Source of the DNA: Mesorhizobium sp. M8A.F.Ca.ET.218.01.1.1
Lineage (GTDB): Bacteria > Pseudomonadota > Alphaproteobacteria > Rhizobiales > Rhizobiaceae
DNA: 64,000 nt
Reading direction: 5' to 3'
Assembly: GCF_004791165.1 (NCBI RefSeq)
Contig: NZ_SRUZ01000001.1
Coordinates: forward strand, 540,382-604,381
Translations under genes and position numbers: made by a program
In this document: one piece after another, positions 36,192-45,556 of the stretch
Position numbering within the stretch: position 1 is the stretch's first letter
Layout: each line of letters starts with the position of its first letter
The notes under the pieces: model-generated
Told to the model about the DNA's origin: nothing
Seen by the model: the letters and a program-made list of their open reading frames with translations, nothing else
The model's database searches: none

Positions 36192-37787
36192 ATGGTTGGC
36201 GATCAGAAATCGTCAGGCCGGGCGGACAACCTCGTGAGGCCGATCGAGACCCGTTACGCCCTTAGCGGCGAGGTGCGGATCGCCTACCAGGTGGTCGGGC
36301 AGGGGTCGTTTGACCTCGTCTTCGTCCCCGGCTTCATTTCCAATCTCGACCTGCATTGGGAAGACGAGGGTTATACCAGACTCTTGCGGCGGCTTTCGGC
36401 CTTCTCACGGCTGATCCTGTTCGACAAGCGCGGTACGGGTCTCTCGGACCGCGTCGATGTCCATCACCTGCCCAGCCTCGAGACCCGCATGGATGATGTG
36501 CGCGCGGTGATGGACGCGGTCGGCAGCGGCCGTGCCGCATTGCTCGGCGCCTCCGAGGGAGCGCCGCTGGCGATGCTGTTCGCCGCCACCTATCCGGAGC
36601 GGACGCGGGCCCTGGCGCTCTATGGCGGCTATGCGCATTTCCACAAATGGGTGATGCCGCCGGAACGCCTCAACGCCTTCATCGTTACGGCCGAGACTGC
36701 CTGGGGCACCGGTGCCACCTTGCCGAATTTCGCGCCGGGCCGGGTCGACGACGCGCATTTTACCCAGTGGTGGGCCCGTTTCGAGCGGCTGTCGGCGAGC
36801 CCGACGGCAGCGGCGGCGCTCGCGCGAATGAATGCGGAAATCGATATACGTGGAGTGTTGGCGGCGATCAGCGCGCCGACGCTGCTGATCCATCGCCGCA
36901 ACGATGCGCGGGTCGATCCAGACGCCAGCCGCTTCCTGGCCAGGAAAATCCCGAATGCGCGGCTGGTCGAGATTCCAGGGCGCGACCATCCGATCTGGAC
37001 CGGCGATGTCGACCGGGTGGCCGACCTGATCGAAGAATTCCTGACCGGCGAGCGCGCCGTGGCAGGAGCCGAGCGCGTCCTGGCCGCGCTTCTGGTGACA
37101 CGCATCTACGACACTGCACGGCTGGGCGATAGGATGTGGAGCGAACGCAGCGAGCATTTCCACGACACATGGCCGACACTTGTGGCGCGCCATGGCGGGC
37201 GCTGCGCGGACATGCACGGCGAAATGATGATTTCGCGCTTCGACGGCCCGGGGCGTGCCTTACGCTGCGCGGCGGCGCTACGCGACGCGGCGCAGCAAAT
37301 CGGGGTGGCAAGCGCGCAAGGGGCGCATGTCGGCGAGATCGAATCGCGTGGGGCCCCAGCAGGATTGACGGGCCGCGTGACGATACAACTCGCTGCTCAC
37401 GCAGGGCGCGGCGAGATATTGGCGTCGAGGCTGGTCGCCGATCTGGCAGTCGGCTCGGGACTTCATTTCGTCGATCGCGGGCGTGTCGACATCGACGAGT
37501 TGGAGGAGCCGCTGGCGCTCGTACTTGCGATGTCCGAACAGCACCTGGAGCCGGCGTGCCGGCCGAAGACCAGGGCGACCGAGCCGGCTTGCCTGACCAC
37601 ACGCGAGAGCGAAGTCGTGAGTTTGATCGCCGATGGCAAGAGCAATGCGGCGATCGCCGCTGAACTCAGGCTGAGCGAACACACGGTCAAGCGCCACGTC
37701 GCCAACATACTGCTCAAGCTCGACCTGCCATCGCGAGCGGCGGCGGCGGCATTTTCCATCAGGCACGCTGGCCCGGACGGGCCATGA
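36192..37787 (+). CDS. Alpha/beta hydrolase - degenerate cyclase - LuxR HTH fusion regulator
   Basis: 531-aa three-part protein. Residues ~20-290: alpha/beta-hydrolase fold with nucleophile elbow GASEGAP (Ser) and a late GRDHPIW histidine. Residues ~295-450: a class III nucleotide cyclase-like domain, recognisable by RVLAALLVTRIYDTA, FDGPGRALRCAAALRDA and RGRVDIDELEEPL. The metal-binding Asp expected in the xDIVGST-type motif is replaced (RIYDTA) and HTGE reads HVGE, so catalysis is unlikely. Residues ~470-525: a LuxR/GerE helix-turn-helix, LTTRESEVVSLIADGKSNAAIAA. It probably senses a small molecule through the hydrolase and regulates transcription, perhaps of the three genes that follow. 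Confidence 0.8.
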   Translation: MVGDQKSSGRADNLVRPIETRYALSGEVRIAYQVVGQGSFDLVFVPGFISNLDLHWEDEGYTRLLRRLSAFSRLILFDKRGTGLSDRVDVHHLPSLETRMDDVRAVMDAVGSGRAALLGASEGAPLAMLFAATYPERTRALALYGGYAHFHKWVMPPERLNAFIVTAETAWGTGATLPNFAPGRVDDAHFTQWWARFERLSASPTAAAALARMNAEIDIRGVLAAISAPTLLIHRRNDARVDPDASRFLARKIPNARLVEIPGRDHPIWTGDVDRVADLIEEFLTGERAVAGAERVLAALLVTRIYDTARLGDRMWSERSEHFHDTWPTLVARHGGRCADMHGEMMISRFDGPGRALRCAAALRDAAQQIGVASAQGAHVGEIESRGAPAGLTGRVTIQLAAHAGRGEILASRLVADLAVGSGLHFVDRGRVDIDELEEPLALVLAMSEQHLEPACRPKTRATEPACLTTRESEVVSLIADGKSNAAIAAELRLSEHTVKRHVANILLKLDLPSRAAAAAFSIRHAGPDGP

Positions 37788-37896
37788 GTGCCATGGCGCT
37801 TTCGGGCGAAGCGGCCATACCGATGTAAGCGCTATCAATCTCCCCCATGCAGGCCACGCGGATATCACCCGGAAGGCGCTGCGAACGGAGGATGAA

Positions 37897-38376
37897 ATGC
37901 CCAAGTCAAAGCTGAATCTCAGATTACTTGTGATCGCGGCAGGCATTGGCGCGCTGTCAACGCTCTCTCCCGCAAAAGCCGAGGATGCATCGGCGACCGC
38001 CGCCTACAAGGACATCCAGGCGACGCTCGGCTCGGTGCCGGATATGTTCAAGACACTGCCCGACGTCGCCATCGCCGGCGCCTGGGCCGAGATCAAAGGC
38101 GTCCAGCTCAACCCCAAGACCGCGCTCGACGGCAAGACCAAGGAGTTGATGGGGCTCGCGGTCGCGTCGCAGATCCCGTGCCAGTATTGCATCTATTTCC
38201 ACACCGAAGCCGCCAAGCTCAACGGCGCCAGCGACGAGGAGATCAAGGAGACGATCGCGATGGCGGCAATCGTTCGTCATTGGTCGACAATCCTCAACGG
38301 CAGCCAGGTCGATCTCGCGACCTTCAAGAAGCAGACCGACGACGTGTTCGCGGCCGTGAAGGCCAAGTCGCAGTGA
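37897..38376 (+). CDS. Exported AhpD-like carboxymuconolactone decarboxylase family protein
   Basis: 159-aa protein. Residues 1-28 form a signal peptide (LRLLVIAAGIGALSTLSPAKA), so the mature part should be periplasmic. The helical CMD/AhpD core has the redox motif CQYCIYFH, exactly CxxCxxxH as in AhpD, where the cysteines and His relay electrons to peroxiredoxin. Exported members are unusual and would need a periplasmic electron source. The ribosome-binding region GGAGGATGAA precedes the ATG. It follows the fusion regulator by 109 bases. Confidence 0.82.
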   Translation: MPKSKLNLRLLVIAAGIGALSTLSPAKAEDASATAAYKDIQATLGSVPDMFKTLPDVAIAGAWAEIKGVQLNPKTALDGKTKELMGLAVASQIPCQYCIYFHTEAAKLNGASDEEIKETIAMAAIVRHWSTILNGSQVDLATFKKQTDDVFAAVKAKSQ

Positions 38377-38459
38377 AGCCCCCGGCCCGGCGATGAGCGC
38401 CGGGTCGCACCTCAAAGCATCAACCGCCCGATCGTGTAGATGGGCATATGGAGGATGAA

Positions 38460-38822
38460 ATGCTGACCAAGACCCAAACGGTGGACGGCGCGGCGATAAA
38501 AAAGGCGATCGAAGGCCGTGACGGAAAGATGCTGTCGAGCTTCTATGCCGACGATGCGCTGGTGCGGGTGATCGACCGCAACAACCCGCCGAGCAAGCCA
38601 CGCGAAATCCGTGGGCGCGCGGCGATCACGACGTTCTGGGACGATATCTGCAGCCGGGCGATGACCCACAAGGTCGACACCACCATCGCCAACGGCGACA
38701 GCCTCGCCTTCACCCAGGCCTGCGCCTATCCGGACGGCACGAAAGTGTTCGCCGCGGCGATGCTGGAACTCAAGAACGGGCAGATCGCACGGCAGACCGT
38801 CGTGCAGGCCTGGGACGAGTAG
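38460..38822 (+). CDS. SnoaL-like (NTF2-fold) protein
   Basis: 120-aa nuclear transport factor 2-fold protein. The N-terminal helix IKKAIEGRDGKMLSSFYADDALVRVID and the later GRAAITTFWDDIC are characteristic of SnoaL-like ligand-binding or isomerase proteins. The ATG at 38460 is used because GGAGG sits 5 bases upstream; that GGAGG follows directly on an in-frame ATG at 38448. Its role is unknown. It belongs to the small-gene run after the fusion regulator. Confidence 0.75.
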   Translation: MLTKTQTVDGAAIKKAIEGRDGKMLSSFYADDALVRVIDRNNPPSKPREIRGRAAITTFWDDICSRAMTHKVDTTIANGDSLAFTQACAYPDGTKVFAAAMLELKNGQIARQTVVQAWDE

Positions 38823-38862
38823 ATCAACCGCGGGCTCACCGCAATCTCGGAGGAGAACCAAC

Positions 38863-39177
38863 ATGTTCAGCGCCAGATGGCAGATCGACGCCAGGTTCGG
38901 ACACAAGCAGACCGTGCTCGAACTGCTCAGAAAATGGGAACGCGAGATCGGTTCGCAGGTCGGCCTCGCCGACCTCAAATTCCAGATCATGACCGGATCG
39001 ATCGGCGCGCATGAAGCGACCGTCGAGTCGCACCACGAGGTCGAGAGCCTCGCCCAGCTGGAGGCGTTCTTCGCCAAGATCGGCAGGATCGACGCGCACG
39101 CCAAATGGGGCAAGGAGATGGAGCCCTATGTCGTGTCGGGCACCAGCCTGTGGAACATTTATCGCATCGTGGAGTAG
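38863..39177 (+). CDS. Small conserved protein, possible dimeric alpha-beta barrel
   Basis: 104-aa cytoplasmic protein beginning MFSARWQIDARFGHKQTVLEL. Alternating beta strands and one long helix (VLELLRKWEREIG), with a closing VSGTSLWNIYRIVE, suggest a ferredoxin-like/ABM-type small-molecule-binding fold. No catalytic motif is recognised. GGAGG precedes the ATG by 9 bases. It lies 40 bases after the SnoaL-like gene and is probably co-transcribed. Confidence 0.65.
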   Translation: MFSARWQIDARFGHKQTVLELLRKWEREIGSQVGLADLKFQIMTGSIGAHEATVESHHEVESLAQLEAFFAKIGRIDAHAKWGKEMEPYVVSGTSLWNIYRIVE

Positions 39178-39190
39178 GCAAACGCGTCCG

Positions 39191-39350
39191 CACCTCTCCC
39201 CTTGCGGGAGAGGTCGGATTGCCCCGATTTGTCCTTCACAAATCGGTTGGCAATCCGGGTGAGGGGTAAGTTGGCGCCAAGCTGGAACGCCCCTCATCCG
39301 TCTTGCCGCTTCGCGACAAGCCACCTTCTCCCACAAGGGGAGAAGGGAAA
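39191..39350. repeat. RIME-like palindromic repeat cluster
   Basis: This gap between convergent genes is packed with inverted repeats. CCTCTCCC pairs with GGGAGAGG near 39193-39213. GGATTGCC (39216-39223) pairs with GGCAATCC (39249-39256), enclosing a further 9-bp stem CCGATTTGT/ACAAATCGG. CCTTCTCCC pairs with GGGAGAAGG near 39323-39346. The CCCCTCATCCG and CTTCTCCC words recur in three other gaps of this window. It resembles rhizobial intergenic mosaic elements. Confidence 0.7.
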
Positions 39351-39396
39351 GTGGCCACCGCCCGGCCCTTCGCTATGGCTCCGGGCGTTCGTCGCT

Positions 39397-39422
39397 CGAA
39401 AAGCCCCTTTAGGGGCTTTTCG
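39397..39422. terminator. Strong bidirectional terminator
   Basis: CGAAAAGCCCC (39397-39407) and GGGGCTTTTCG (39412-39422) form a perfect 11-bp stem with loop TTTA. The stem ends in A4 and T4 tracts, so it can terminate transcription in both directions. It separates the small-gene run on the left from the convergent aldehyde dehydrogenase. Confidence 0.8.
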
Positions 39423-39442
39423 TCCGCAGCGCGGACCGCTCC

Positions 39443-40870
39443 TCACCCATGCGCAACCATCACATGGCGCACGGCGGTATAGTCCTCCAGCGCATAGAGT
39501 GACATGTCCTTGCCGTAGCCGGACTGTTTCAGGCCGCCATGCGGCATCTCGTTGGTCAGCATGAAGTGGGTGTTGATCCAGGTGCAGCCATATTGCAGGC
39601 GTGCCGCTGTCGCCATGGCGCGCGAGACGTCCTTCGTCCACACCGACGAGGCCAGGCCGTAGTCGCTGTCGTTGGCCCAGTTCACCGCCTCGTCGACATC
39701 CGTGAAACGAGTGATCGAGACGACCGGGCCGAACACTTCCCGGCGCACGATCTCGTCTTCCTGTAGTGCCCCGGCAACGACCGTCGGCTGGTAGTAGAAG
39801 CCGGTGCCCTCGCCCGGCTTGCCGCCGGTGGTGATCTCGATGTGTTTCAGTTCCGAAGCGCGCTCGACGAAGCTCGATACGCGGTCGCGCTGGCGGCGCG
39901 AGATCAGCGGCCCGATCTCGTTCTCGGTGTCGTCTGATAGATTGTACTTGATGGTCGAGACGGCGGAAGAAAGATCGGCGACAAGCTTGTCGTAGATTTT
40001 CTTGCCGGCATAGATGCGGCAGGCCGCTGTGCAGTCCTGGCCGGCATTGTAGTAGCCGAAGGCGCGCAGGCCGTTGACGACGGCGCCAAGGTCGGCGTCG
40101 TCGAAGACGATGACCGGCGCTTTGCCGCCGAGTTCCAGATGCGTGCGCTTGACCGATTTGGCGGCGGCCTGCAGTACCTTCTTGCCGGTGGCGACGTCGC
40201 CGGTGATCGAGATCATATTGACCTTGGGGTGATTGATCAGCGTGTTGCCGACGCTGTCGCCCCGGCCGAGCACGACATTGACGACGCCCTCGGGAAGCAC
40301 GTCGGCCAGAATCCTGGCCAGCTTCAACGTCGTCAGCGGTGTCTGTTCCGACGGCTTGAAGACCACGGTGTTGCCGCCGGCAATCGCCGGCGCCAGCTTC
40401 CAGGCCATCATCATCAGCGGATAGTTCCAAGGCGCGATCGAAGCGACGATGCCGATCGCGTCGCGCCGCACCATCGAGGTGTGGCCCGGCAGATATTCGC
40501 CCGCGACGACGCCGGGCATGGATCGCACCGCACCGGCGAAGAAGCGGTAGCAGTCGACGATGGCCGGGATTTCGTCATTGAGCACGGCGTTGATCGGCTT
40601 GCCGCAGTTCAGCGCTTCGAGCGTGGCGAACTCCCTGGCCTCGGCTTCGATGCGGTCGGCGATTTTGAGCAGGTAGCCGGAGCGTTGCGCCGGCGTGGTG
40701 CGCGACCACGAGACGAACGCTTGTTTGGCGGCCGCCACGGCGGCCTCGATCTGTGCCTGGCTGGCTTCCGGCAGGTTGAGAATGGTCGCCCCGGTCTTCG
40801 GATTGAGGATCGGCTCGTCGGTCTCGGTGCCCTTTTCGAATTTCGAGCCGATCAGCATCTGGGTGTCCAT
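39443..40870 (-). CDS. Aminobutyraldehyde dehydrogenase-like (PatD/PuuC type)
   Basis: 475-aa NAD(P)-dependent aldehyde dehydrogenase. The catalytic cysteine is in [14 protein letters not shown] and the general-base glutamate in [12 protein letters not shown]; the cofactor block [11 protein letters not shown] reads ITGD rather than the usual FTGS. The N-terminus [14 protein letters not shown] and the overall length match gamma-aminobutyraldehyde dehydrogenase. It would oxidise 4-aminobutanal or 3-aminopropanal to the amino acid. It is the last gene of the polyamine uptake operon, 98 bases after the permease, which supports the substrate guess. Confidence 0.82.
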   Translation of the reverse strand: MDTQMLIGSKFEKGTETDEPILNPKTGATILNLPEASQAQIEAAVAAAKQAFVSWSRTTPAQRSGYLLKIADRIEAEAREFATLEALNCGKPINAVLNDEIPAIVDCYRFFAGAVRSMPGVVAGEYLPGHTSMVRRDAIGIVASIAPWNYPLMMMAWKLAPAIAGGNTVVFKPSEQTPLTTLKLARILADVLPEGVVNVVLGRGDSVGNTLINHPKVNMISITGDVATGKKVLQAAAKSVKRTHLELGGKAPVIVFDDADLGAVVNGLRAFGYYNAGQDCTAACRIYAGKKIYDKLVADLSSAVSTIKYNLSDDTENEIGPLISRRQRDRVSSFVERASELKHIEITTGGKPGEGTGFYYQPTVVAGALQEDEIVRREVFGPVVSITRFTDVDEAVNWANDSDYGLASSVWTKDVSRAMATAARLQYGCTWINTHFMLTNEMPHGGLKQSGYGKDMSLYALEDYTAVRHVMVAHG

Positions 40871-40968
40871 CAGATTTCTCCCTTGGAAGGAGCGAATGAG
40901 GAGCAGCGAATAGCGAGCAGGGTTTGGCTGTCGATTTCTGCTACTCGCTACTCCCTATTCGCTTTTTT

Positions 40969-41784
40969 TCATTTCCCGCTTCCGGCGATCTGGTCGCCGT
41001 CGCGGGTCAGGTAGTAGGCAAAAAGGATCGGCAGCAGCGTCACCAGCACGACGACCATGGCCACGACATTGGTGACCGGTCGCTGGCGCGGGCGGATCAG
41101 TTCCTCCAGCATCCAGATCGGCACGGTCTGCTGCTGGCCGGCGGTGAAGGTGGTGACGATGACCTCATCGAAGGACAGCGCGAAGGCCAGCATACCGCCG
41201 GCAAGCAGTGCCGTGGCGATGTTGGGCAGCACGACATGCCTGAAGGTCTGGAAGCCGTCGGCGCCGAGATCCATCGAAGCTTCGATCATCGAACCCGAGG
41301 TGCGGCGGAACCGGGCGACCGCATTGTTGTAGACCACGACCACGCAGAAAGTGGCGTGGCCGAGCACGATCGTCCAGAACGAGAACGGAATGTCGGCCAG
41401 CGCAAAGGCCGAGCGCAGCGCGATGCCGGTGATGATGCCGGGCAGCGCGATCGGGAGGATGACCAGCAGCGAGATGGTTTCGCGGCCGAAGAATTTCGTT
41501 CGCGACACGGCGGCGGCGCACAGCGTGCCGAGCACCAGCGCAATCGTGGTCGAGATGGCGGCGACGCGGACCGACAGTGACAGCGCTTGCCAGACATCGG
41601 GTCGGTTCCAGGTGACGGCGAACCATTGCGTGGTCAAGCCCGGCGGCGGCCAGACGAAGCTCTTCTCCTCGGTGGTGAAGGCATAGACGAAGATCAGGAG
41701 GATCGGCAGATGCAGGAAGAGCAGGCCGCAGGCGGCCGCGATCTTCAGGCCAAGGGGAGCCGACTGGCTGCGGTCAGAGCGCAT
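40969..41784 (-). CDS. potC: Polyamine-type ABC transporter permease (PotC/PotI-like)
   Basis: 271-aa inner-membrane permease with six predicted helices. [20 protein letters not shown] is the first, and the EAA loop is [20 protein letters not shown], which contacts the ATPase. It overlaps the potB stop by 11 bases, as is common for paired permeases. Together they form the membrane channel. Substrate is inferred as putrescine/spermidine from the binding protein and the dehydrogenase neighbour. Confidence 0.87.
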   Translation of the reverse strand: MRSDRSQSAPLGLKIAAACGLLFLHLPILLIFVYAFTTEEKSFVWPPPGLTTQWFAVTWNRPDVWQALSLSVRVAAISTTIALVLGTLCAAAVSRTKFFGRETISLLVILPIALPGIITGIALRSAFALADIPFSFWTIVLGHATFCVVVVYNNAVARFRRTSGSMIEASMDLGADGFQTFRHVVLPNIATALLAGGMLAFALSFDEVIVTTFTAGQQQTVPIWMLEELIRPRQRPVTNVVAMVVVLVTLLPILFAYYLTRDGDQIAGSGK

Positions 41785-42739
41785 CGAAGGCCCCCATGCG
41801 CTTGGCGCCCCAGAGGTAGAAACCCATGATGACGATGGGCACCACGGTGAAGGCGGCGGCGAGCGGGATGTTGCCGGCGGTACCTTGCTGCGAATAGACG
41901 GCCTGGCCGATGAACAGGCGCGAGGTGCCGATGATCTGCGGGATGATGTAGTCGCCCAGCGTCAGTGAGAAGGTGAAGATCGAGCCGGCGACGATGCCGG
42001 GCAGCGCCAGCGGGAACAGCACGTTGCGGAAGGTCTGGCCGGGCGAGGCGCCGAGATCGGACGAGGCCTCGACCAGATTGCCGGGCACGCGCTCGAGGGC
42101 CGCCTGCACCGGCAGGATCATGAAGGGCAGCCAGACATAGACGAAGACGATGAAGGTGCCGGTAAAGGACACCGACAGCGAATTGCCGCCGACCACGGGC
42201 AGCGAGAGCCAGCTATCGAGCAGCCACAGCAGGTGCAGCTTGGCGAGCAGCCAGGTCAAAATGCCTTCCTTGGCCAGGATCAGCTTCCAGGCATAAATCT
42301 TGACCAGATAGCTCGACCACAGCGGCAGCATGACGCCGAGATAGAACAGCGCTTTCCAGCGGCCGCGCGCGTAACGCGCGGCATAGTAGGCTATGGGGAA
42401 GGCGACGATAGCCGAGGCCAGTGTGACCAGTGCCGCCATCGTCACCGTGCGCAGGATGATGTCGAGATTGGCGGCCTGCAACAGGTCGCCATAGGTCTTC
42501 AGCGTGAACTGCCGGTTGATGAGGCCGGAGAACTCGTCGATGGAGAAGAAGCTCTGCGCCAACAGCGCGAACAGCGAGCCGATATAGACGATGCCGAGCC
42601 ACAGAACCGGCGGCAGCAGCATGAGCAGCAGCAGGAGCTGCGGTCGGCGCCAGAACAGGTCCGACAGCGCGCCGCGCAGGCCGCCGCTGCCGGGCAGGAT
42701 GGCTGGGGCGGGATTGGCGTTGAGGGCGGCGATGGTCAT
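41774..42739 (-). CDS. potB: Polyamine-type ABC transporter permease (PotB/PotH-like)
   Basis: 321-aa inner-membrane permease. A cytoplasmic N-terminal stretch precedes the first helix ([20 protein letters not shown]). The EAA loop reads [20 protein letters not shown]. About six helices follow. The 250-base gap before this gene (toward the ATPase gene) contains a large inverted repeat, while the gene downstream overlaps it. Confidence 0.87.
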   Translation of the reverse strand: MTIAALNANPAPAILPGSGGLRGALSDLFWRRPQLLLLLMLLPPVLWLGIVYIGSLFALLAQSFFSIDEFSGLINRQFTLKTYGDLLQAANLDIILRTVTMAALVTLASAIVAFPIAYYAARYARGRWKALFYLGVMLPLWSSYLVKIYAWKLILAKEGILTWLLAKLHLLWLLDSWLSLPVVGGNSLSVSFTGTFIVFVYVWLPFMILPVQAALERVPGNLVEASSDLGASPGQTFRNVLFPLALPGIVAGSIFTFSLTLGDYIIPQIIGTSRLFIGQAVYSQQGTAGNIPLAAAFTVVPIVIMGFYLWGAKRMGAFDAL

Positions 42740-42788
42740 GGGACCACCCTGTGGCAGTGGGGCTTATAGGAGAGGCAGCGATCCTTCA

Positions 42789-42946
42789 CGCCCCCCTCTG
42801 TCCTGCCGGACATCTCCCCCACGAGGGGGGAGATTGGCAGCTTCAGCGCCTCGCTCATTCCCGCAACGTTGCTGATTGGCGAAAGCAGTCGCGACATCCA
42901 ATCTCCCCCCTCGTGGGGGAGATGGCCGGCAGGCCAGAGGGGGGCG
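42789..42946. repeat. RIME-like element with 49-bp inverted arms inside the pot operon
   Basis: Left arm 42789-42837 and right arm 42898-42946 are inverted copies matching at 47 of 49 positions, with a 60-base centre. Words such as CATCTCCCCCACGAGGGGGG recur as complements. The element fills most of the potA-potB gap and would fold into a very stable hairpin in the operon mRNA. Confidence 0.85.
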
Positions 42947-42989
42947 CCGTAGAGCGCCACGCTGGAGACTCTAATCGCGCAAACCTTCA

Positions 42990-43988
42990 TCATGCCGGCT
43001 CGTCCATCAGATGCAGATGCTCGCGATTGAAGGTGAGCACAACAGCCTCGCCTTCCCTAGGCAGCACTGTCCCCGCCGGCACGACGGCGTGCAGCTTCAA
43101 CCCGTCGGCATCGAGCGCCAGCCTGGTGGTGGCGCCGAGATAGTTGGTCGAGACGAGACGCGCGGCCACGCCCTCGCCGCTCGCGGCGCGGCCGACGCGA
43201 ATGGATTCGGGCCTGAGACTCCCCCAGCGGTGCTGGCCGGAATAACGCTGGACGAAGTCCGGCGGCAGCACGTTGGACGAGCCGACGAAATCGGCGACGA
43301 AGCGCGTGCTTGGGCGCTGATAGATGTCTTCCGGCGTGCCGATCTGCATGATCCTGCCGTCATTGAAGACGGCGACGCGGTCGGCCATCGACAGTGCCTC
43401 GCCCTGGTCGTGGGTGACGAAGACGAAGGTGATGCCGAGCGCCTTCTGCAGTGATTTCAGCTCCTCCTGCATGTTTTCGCGCAGTTTGAGGTCGAGCGCG
43501 CCGAGCGGCTCGTCGAGCAGCAGCACCTTGGGCTGGTTGACCAGCGCACGCGCCAGCGCGACACGCTGGCGCTGGCCGCCGGAGAGCTGGCCGGGCCGGC
43601 GCGCGCCGTAGCCGGGCAGCCGCACCAGTGACAAGGCTTCTTCCGCCGCCTTGTGCCGCTCGGCCTTGCCGACGCGCTTGACCATCAGTCCGTAGGCGAC
43701 GTTGTCGAGCACATTGAGGTGCGGGAACAGCGCATAGTCCTGGAACACTGTGTTGACGTTGCGGCGATAGGGCGGCACGCCCTCGGCGCGCTCGCCGAAG
43801 ATCGAGATGGAACCCGCCGTCGGCTGCTCAAAGCCGGCGATGAGACGCAGGCACGTCGTCTTGCCCGAACCCGATGGCCCCAGCATGGCGAAGAATTCGC
43901 CGGGCGCAATGTCGAGGTCGACCGCGTCGACAGCGTGAACACTGCCGAAATGGCGCGAGACTTTTTGAAAGGAAACGGCTGGGGTCAT
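42990..43988 (-). CDS. potA: Polyamine-type ABC transporter ATPase (PotA/PotG-like)
   Basis: 332-aa ATPase that powers the importer. Walker A is GPSGSGKTT near residue 36, the signature [15 protein letters not shown] near 135, Walker B VLLLDEP and the H-loop [12 protein letters not shown]-terminal TOBE-like domain (from about 250) is typical of spermidine/putrescine and iron ATPases. Repeats fill the gaps on both sides: before it after the binding protein, and after it before potB. Confidence 0.9.
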   Translation of the reverse strand: MTPAVSFQKVSRHFGSVHAVDAVDLDIAPGEFFAMLGPSGSGKTTCLRLIAGFEQPTAGSISIFGERAEGVPPYRRNVNTVFQDYALFPHLNVLDNVAYGLMVKRVGKAERHKAAEEALSLVRLPGYGARRPGQLSGGQRQRVALARALVNQPKVLLLDEPLGALDLKLRENMQEELKSLQKALGITFVFVTHDQGEALSMADRVAVFNDGRIMQIGTPEDIYQRPSTRFVADFVGSSNVLPPDFVQRYSGQHRWGSLRPESIRVGRAASGEGVAARLVSTNYLGATTRLALDADGLKLHAVVPAGTVLPREGEAVVLTFNREHLHLMDEPA

Positions 43989-44040
43989 TGGGTGTCCTGA
44001 TCTGTCAGGCTCGTCAAAAATTTCGGGGCGTTGGCGCTGC

Positions 44041-44157
44041 CCCTCATCCGCCTGCCGGCACCTTCTCCCCGTAATAGGGACGGGGAGAAGGGACGCGCTT
44101 CAACGCTGACGGTCCCCTCTCCCCGTTCTTCACGGGGAGAGGGTAAGGGTGAGGGGC
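44041..44157. repeat. RIME-like palindromic element inside the pot operon
   Basis: Two nested hairpins: CCTTCTCCCCGT (44062-44073) with ACGGGGAGAAGG (44081-44092), and CCCTCTCCCCGT (44116-44127) with ACGGGGAGAGGG (44133-44144). CCCCTCATCC at 44041 and the partly matching GTGAGGGG end at 44157 mark the element's edges. It lies in the 202-base gap between the binding-protein gene and potA. Confidence 0.8.
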
Positions 44158-44190
44158 AGCGTCAACTTATCAATAGATGCGCGGCGAAAA

Positions 44191-45345
44191 TCACCGTCCG
44201 CCGATGACGCCGATATAATCCGACACCCAGCGATAGTAAGGCACGCACTGATCATTCTGGGTGACGCATTTCGAGACCGGCGTCTTCCAGAACTTGATCT
44301 TGTCGAAATTGTCGTAGCCGTTGGTCTTGCAGCCTTCCTCGCCGAGCAACTCGTTGCCCTTGCAGGCGGCGGGCACTACCGGCAGCGAGCCGAACCAGGC
44401 CGAGACATCGCCCTGCACCTTCGGCGCCAGCGAATGCTCTAGCCACATATAGGCGCAGTTCGGGTGCGCCGCGTCGGCTTCCATCATGGTTGTGTCGGCC
44501 CAGCCGGTGACGCCTTCTTCCGGCACGGTCGAGGCAACCGGCTTCTTGGCGGCAACCAGCGTGTTGACCTGGTAAGGCCACGAGCCCGAAGCAACCACGC
44601 CTTCGTTCTGGAAGTCATCGACCTGGATGGCGGCGTCATGCCAGTAGCGGCCGACCAGCGTGCGCTGGACGCGCAGCAATTCGAGCGCCGCCTTGTACTG
44701 GTCCTCGTTCAATTCGTAGGGATCCTTGATGCCGAGTTCCGGCTTGTGGAACATCAGGTAGTTGGCGGCATCGGCGATGTGGATCGGTCCGTCATAGGCC
44801 TGGACACGGCCCTTGTTGGACTTGCCATCCGGCAGCTTCATTTCCTCGAAAACGACATTCCAGCTCTTCGGCGCTTCCTTGAACACCTCGGTGTTGTACA
44901 TCAGGATGTTCGGACCCCACTGATAGGGAACGCCGTAATGCACTTTGTCGACGGTGAACCAGGGCGCGTCCTTGAGCCGGTCGTCGACCGTCTTCCAGCT
45001 CGCGATGAGATCGGTGTTGATCGGCTGCACGCGCTTGCCAGCGACGAGGCGCAACGAGGCATCGCCCGAAGCGGTGACGAGGTCGAAGCCGCCCTCGTTC
45101 ATCAGCGACACCATCTCATCGGATGTGTTGGCGGTCTTGACGTTGACCTTGCAGCCACTCTCCTTCTCGAAGGCGGTGACCCAGTCATAGCCCTTGTCGG
45201 TCTCGCCGCGCTCGATATAGCCCGGCCAGGCAACGATGTTGACCTGGCCTTCGCCCTTGCCCAGTTCCTTGACCTGGGCAACGGCCTGACCGGAGAAGGT
45301 CAGCGCGACCGTCAGCGCAGTGCATGACTTCAGGAATGAATTCAT
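44191..45345 (-). CDS. Periplasmic polyamine-binding protein (PotD/PotF-like)
   Basis: 384-aa solute-binding protein with an N-terminal signal peptide (ALTVALTFSGQAVA) and mature start QVKELGKGEG. The family block VNIVAWPGYIERG near residue 40 matches PotD/PotF, and the later GPNILMYNTEVF and C-terminal VPYYRWVSDYIG fit. ATG 45345 is preferred over the ATG 3 bases earlier because GGGAG then has 7-base spacing. Ligand is likely putrescine, spermidine or a related amine, not proven. It is the first structural gene of the operon. Confidence 0.87.
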   Translation of the reverse strand: MNSFLKSCTALTVALTFSGQAVAQVKELGKGEGQVNIVAWPGYIERGETDKGYDWVTAFEKESGCKVNVKTANTSDEMVSLMNEGGFDLVTASGDASLRLVAGKRVQPINTDLIASWKTVDDRLKDAPWFTVDKVHYGVPYQWGPNILMYNTEVFKEAPKSWNVVFEEMKLPDGKSNKGRVQAYDGPIHIADAANYLMFHKPELGIKDPYELNEDQYKAALELLRVQRTLVGRYWHDAAIQVDDFQNEGVVASGSWPYQVNTLVAAKKPVASTVPEEGVTGWADTTMMEADAAHPNCAYMWLEHSLAPKVQGDVSAWFGSLPVVPAACKGNELLGEEGCKTNGYDNFDKIKFWKTPVSKCVTQNDQCVPYYRWVSDYIGVIGGR

Positions 45346-45490
45346 CATCAATCTCCCATTTTGGCGCGTGACCCTGAAACCGCTCCGGTTTTCGCCAGAT
45401 CACGCGCGGACTGAAAAACGTGCCAGTTCGTCCAATGGACTGATGCCGCTCTGATGGCGGCTTTGGTCGCTGAACCGAAGGTGCTTGGAA

Positions 45491-45519
45491 AATACCGGTT
45501 TCGCAAATTCATTTGTCAG
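45491..45519 (-). promoter_or_regulatory. Candidate promoter of the polyamine operon
   Basis: Read on the minus strand, CTGACA (45514-45519) and GGTATT (45491-45496) are 17 bases apart. The start site would fall near 45484, about 140 bases before the binding-protein gene. The LysR palindrome lies just upstream at about -52, as expected for a LysR-activated promoter. Confidence 0.5.
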
Positions 45520-45527
45520 AAGGGTGA

Positions 45528-45544
45528 TATCGGTTTTTCCGATA
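45528..45544. promoter_or_regulatory. LysR-type operator of the polyamine operon
   Basis: TATCGG (45528-45533) and CCGATA (45539-45544) enclose TTTTT. The inner TCGGTTTTTCCGA is a perfectly symmetric T-N11-A box. It lies between the LysR gene stop and the binding-protein gene, next to the promoter candidate. Confidence 0.6.
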
Positions 45545-45556
45545 GATCGCCGCGGA

